Assembly: GCA_937859005.1 (NCBI GenBank)
Contig: CALLYR010000212.1
Coordinates: 1 to 6,378 of the forward strand
Source: an uncultured Paracoccus sp.
GTDB taxonomy: Bacteria; Pseudomonadota; Alphaproteobacteria; Rhodobacterales; Rhodobacteraceae
DNA length: 6,378 nucleotides
Direction of reading: 5' to 3'
The translations under genes and the position numbers were made by a program. Below are positions 5,056 to 6,378 of this stretch, piece by piece. Numbering within the stretch: position 1 is the stretch's first letter; each line of letters begins with the position of its first letter. The notes beneath the pieces were generated by a model. That model worked only from the letters and a program-made list of their open reading frames with translations, ran no database searches and was not told where the DNA came from.

Positions 5056-5800
5056 GGCGCATGGCGAAGACACCGGGCTGGTCTTCCACCCGATGGACCA
5101 GTTCATCGTGAAACCGCTGTTCGGCGACGGGCCGGTCCACTGGTACACGCCGACCAATGTGACGCTGTGGCTGGCGCTGGCGGCGCTGTCGATCTTTGCG
5201 CTGTTCGTGCTGGGCACGCGCGGCCGCGCCCTGATCCCGACACGCGTGCAGTCGCTGGCCGAACTGACTTACGGCATGGTCCACAAGATGGTCGAGGACG
5301 TGACCGGCCGGGACGGGTTGAAGTATTTCCCCTATGTCTTCACCCTGTTCTGCTTCATCCTGTTCGCAAACCTGCTGGGGCTGCTGCCCAAGTCGTTTTC
5401 CACCACCTCGCATATCGCGGTCACGGCGGTGCTGGCGCTGTTCGTGTTCCTGGGCGTGACGATCCTGGGCTTCGTGCTGAACGGTTCGCATTTCCTGGGC
5501 CTGTTCTGGGTGAAATCCGCGCCGCTGGCGCTGCGGCCGGTGCTGGCGGTGATCGAACTGATCTCGTATTTCGTGCGCCCCGTCAGCCATTCCATCCGAC
5601 TTGCCGGCAACGTCATGGCCGGCCATGCCGTGATCAAGGTGTTCGCCGCCTTTGCAGCAATCGCCGCCATCGCGCCGATCTCGATCCTGGCGATCCTGGG
5701 CATGTACGGGCTCGAAGTGCTGGTCGCCGTGATCCAGGCCTATGTCTTCACCATCCTGACCTGCGTCTATCTGAAGGACGCGCTGCATCCGGCGCATTGA
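5045..5800 (+). CDS. atpB: F1Fo ATP synthase subunit a (AtpB)
   Basis: Membrane subunit a of Fo, forming the two proton half-channels against the rotating c-ring. The 251 residues fit the family. The start is GTG at 5045 with AGGGGA (5033-5038) six bases upstream, overlapping the atpI end. Membrane segments lie at about 39-57, 95-115, 123-147 and two long C-terminal helices at about 163-212 and 213-243. The essential arginine is Arg185 in SHSIRLAGNVMAGH (E. coli Arg210), with Asn189 (Asn214) and Gln231 (Gln252). His194 stands where E. coli has Glu219, and Glu224 where E. coli has His245, the reciprocal exchange typical of mitochondria and alphaproteobacteria. FANLLGLLP (107-115) is the usual family signature. 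Complete, no anomalies. Confidence 0.97.
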   Translation: MATEAHGEDTGLVFHPMDQFIVKPLFGDGPVHWYTPTNVTLWLALAALSIFALFVLGTRGRALIPTRVQSLAELTYGMVHKMVEDVTGRDGLKYFPYVFTLFCFILFANLLGLLPKSFSTTSHIAVTAVLALFVFLGVTILGFVLNGSHFLGLFWVKSAPLALRPVLAVIELISYFVRPVSHSIRLAGNVMAGHAVIKVFAAFAAIAAIAPISILAILGMYGLEVLVAVIQAYVFTILTCVYLKDALHPAH

Positions 5801-5814
5801 CCGGTCAGGCCCCT

Positions 5815-5848
5815 TTCAAACCATTTCCAAAGTCTCAAGGAGGATATC
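5815..5848 (+). promoter_or_regulatory. Unstructured translation initiation region of atpE with strong ribosome binding site
   Basis: AAGGAGGAT (5837-5845) is an essentially full complement of the 16S rRNA 3' end and sits at good spacing from the atpE ATG at 5849. The bases before it (5815-5836) are C/A/T-rich and nearly free of G, so they should stay single-stranded. Both features are the strongest of any gene here and fit the need for many c subunits per enzyme. E. coli atpE is known to have an enhancing upstream region. Confidence 0.75.
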
Positions 5849-6091
5849 ATGGAAAACGTCGCGACCTACGCCGAACTGGGCAAATACCTGGGTGCGGGCC
5901 TGGCCTGCATCGGCATGGCGGGCGCCGCCATGGGCGTGGGCAACGTCGCCGGCAACTATCTGGCGGGTGCCCTGCGCAACCCTTCGGCCGCGGCCTCGCA
6001 GACCGCCACGCTGTTCATCGGCATGGCCTTTGCCGAAGCGCTGGGCATCTTCTCGTTCCTCGTCGCGCTGCTGCTGCTGTTCGCGGCCTGA
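5849..6091 (+). CDS. atpE: F1Fo ATP synthase subunit c (AtpE), rotor ring proteolipid
   Basis: Subunit c forms the rotor ring that carries protons past subunit a. The 80 residues form the expected hairpin: helix 1 at about 10-40 with the small-residue packing motif (GMAGAAMGVGN, 22-32), the polar loop ALRNP (41-45) that contacts the F1 central stalk, and helix 2 at about 52-79. Glu63 in GMAFAEALGIF is the proton-carrying carboxylate. No Gln or Ser/Thr signature of Na+ coupling is apparent in helix 1 near the site (AGLACIG, AAMGVG), so H+ is the likely ion. It lies 48 bases after atpB and is preceded by the strongest ribosome binding site in the window. A hairpin follows in the 77-base gap to the next gene. 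Complete and typical of alphaproteobacteria. Confidence 0.98.
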   Translation: MENVATYAELGKYLGAGLACIGMAGAAMGVGNVAGNYLAGALRNPSAAASQTATLFIGMAFAEALGIFSFLVALLLLFAA

Positions 6092-6114
6092 TCCCGACGC
6101 CACTCCTTGCTTTT

Positions 6115-6138
6115 GGGTGGGGGCGCTCGCCCTCACCC
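6115..6138 (+). other. Intercistronic RNA hairpin after atpE
   Basis: GGGTGGGGGC (6115-6124), loop GCTC (6125-6128) and GCCCTCACCC (6129-6138) form a ten-pair stem with one G-U pair. No T tract follows, so it does not look like an intrinsic terminator. Lying 24 bases after the atpE stop and 30 before the next start, it may protect the atpE 3' end or partly attenuate transcription, which would favour c-subunit yield over the stalk subunits. This role is inferred. Confidence 0.6.
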
Positions 6139-6168
6139 GATTGCCAACCGTTGGGCCAGGGATAGGAC

Positions 6169-6378
6169 ATGTTCAGCCTCTTGCAGCAGGCCGCCCCCGA
6201 CGCGGTCCAGGAAACTACCACCACCGTCATCGTGACGCCTGCGGCGCCCGCCGGGGCGGTTGCCGCGACTGAAACCCATACGACCACGGTGACGGTCCCG
6301 CTGACGGATACGACGGCGGCCGGCACCCAAGGGGCCGAGGCGGTCATTCACGGCACGGATGCGATGCAGGTTCCCGTC
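6169..6378 (+). CDS. Probable start of ATP synthase subunit b' (AtpF'), truncated by window edge
   Basis: The ATG at 6169, with AGGGA (6158-6162) six bases upstream, opens a frame of 70 codons that runs off the window without a stop. G/C dominates third positions, supporting coding. In alphaproteobacteria atpE is followed by the b'- and b-subunit genes, so the position predicts subunit b', which anchors the F1 head to the membrane through an N-terminal helix and a long coiled coil. None of those parts is reached here: the visible 70 residues are a Thr/Ala/Val-rich, probably disordered segment with two similar stretches (TTTTVIVTPAAP at 17-28 and TTTVTVPLTDTT at 38-49). Typical b' proteins, as I recall, have a much shorter tail before the membrane helix. 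Identity rests on synteny; a different inserted gene remains possible. Confidence 0.65.
   Translation, partial: MFSLLQQAAPDAVQETTTTVIVTPAAPAGAVAATETHTTTVTVPLTDTTAAGTQGAEAVIHGTDAMQVPV

Noticed and set aside
4889..5797. Minus-strand open frame of 302 codons opposite atpI and atpB
   Set aside because: Its translation is His/Gln/Arg/Asp-rich, the typical reverse image of hydrophobic membrane codons in atpB. It is not a gene.

Overview
The window is ordinary-looking chromosome from a GC-rich alphaproteobacterium, most likely of the order Rhodobacterales and close to Paracoccus or Rhodobacter. The reasons are the strong G/C preference at third codon positions, the mitochondrial-type Fo genes (subunit a carries the His/Glu exchange seen in mitochondria, and the order runs atpI-atpB-atpE followed by a likely second-stalk gene), and the SdhA/SdhB sequences. 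The genus is inferred from memory of such sequences, not from a search. No mobile element, CRISPR array, tRNA or rRNA is visible.

Layout. Positions 1-2779 hold the end of the succinate dehydrogenase (complex II) operon: sdhA, which has lost its first third to the window edge, then two small lipoprotein genes joined by TGATG overlaps, a 105-base spacer, and sdhB, closed by a strong terminator at 2801-2828. Positions 2830-3202 hold a one-gene unit: a candidate promoter, a 54-residue protein of unknown function, and its own terminator with a GCAA tetraloop. Positions 3262-4442 hold a convergent pair whose 3' ends overlap by 16 bases: an orphan DUF1989 (urea-carboxylase-associated) protein on + and an ArsR-type repressor on -. 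The repressor has an 18-base near-perfect palindrome on its own candidate promoter, the best regulatory signal in the window. Positions 4443-4617 are the divergent control region between arsR and the ATP synthase Fo genes. Positions 4618-6378 hold atpI, atpB, atpE and the start of what is probably atpF' (subunit b').

How the genes work together. SdhA and SdhB form the catalytic arm of complex II, passing electrons from succinate through FAD and three iron-sulfur clusters to quinone. AtpB and AtpE form the proton path and rotor ring of ATP synthase, AtpI helps assemble the ring, and b' belongs to the stalk. The window therefore places two oxidative phosphorylation operons on either side of a short accessory stretch (small orphan protein, DUF1989, ArsR). 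The least explained items are the two lipoproteins inside the sdh operon, the 54-residue protein, and the long Thr/Ala-rich N-terminus of the putative b' subunit.
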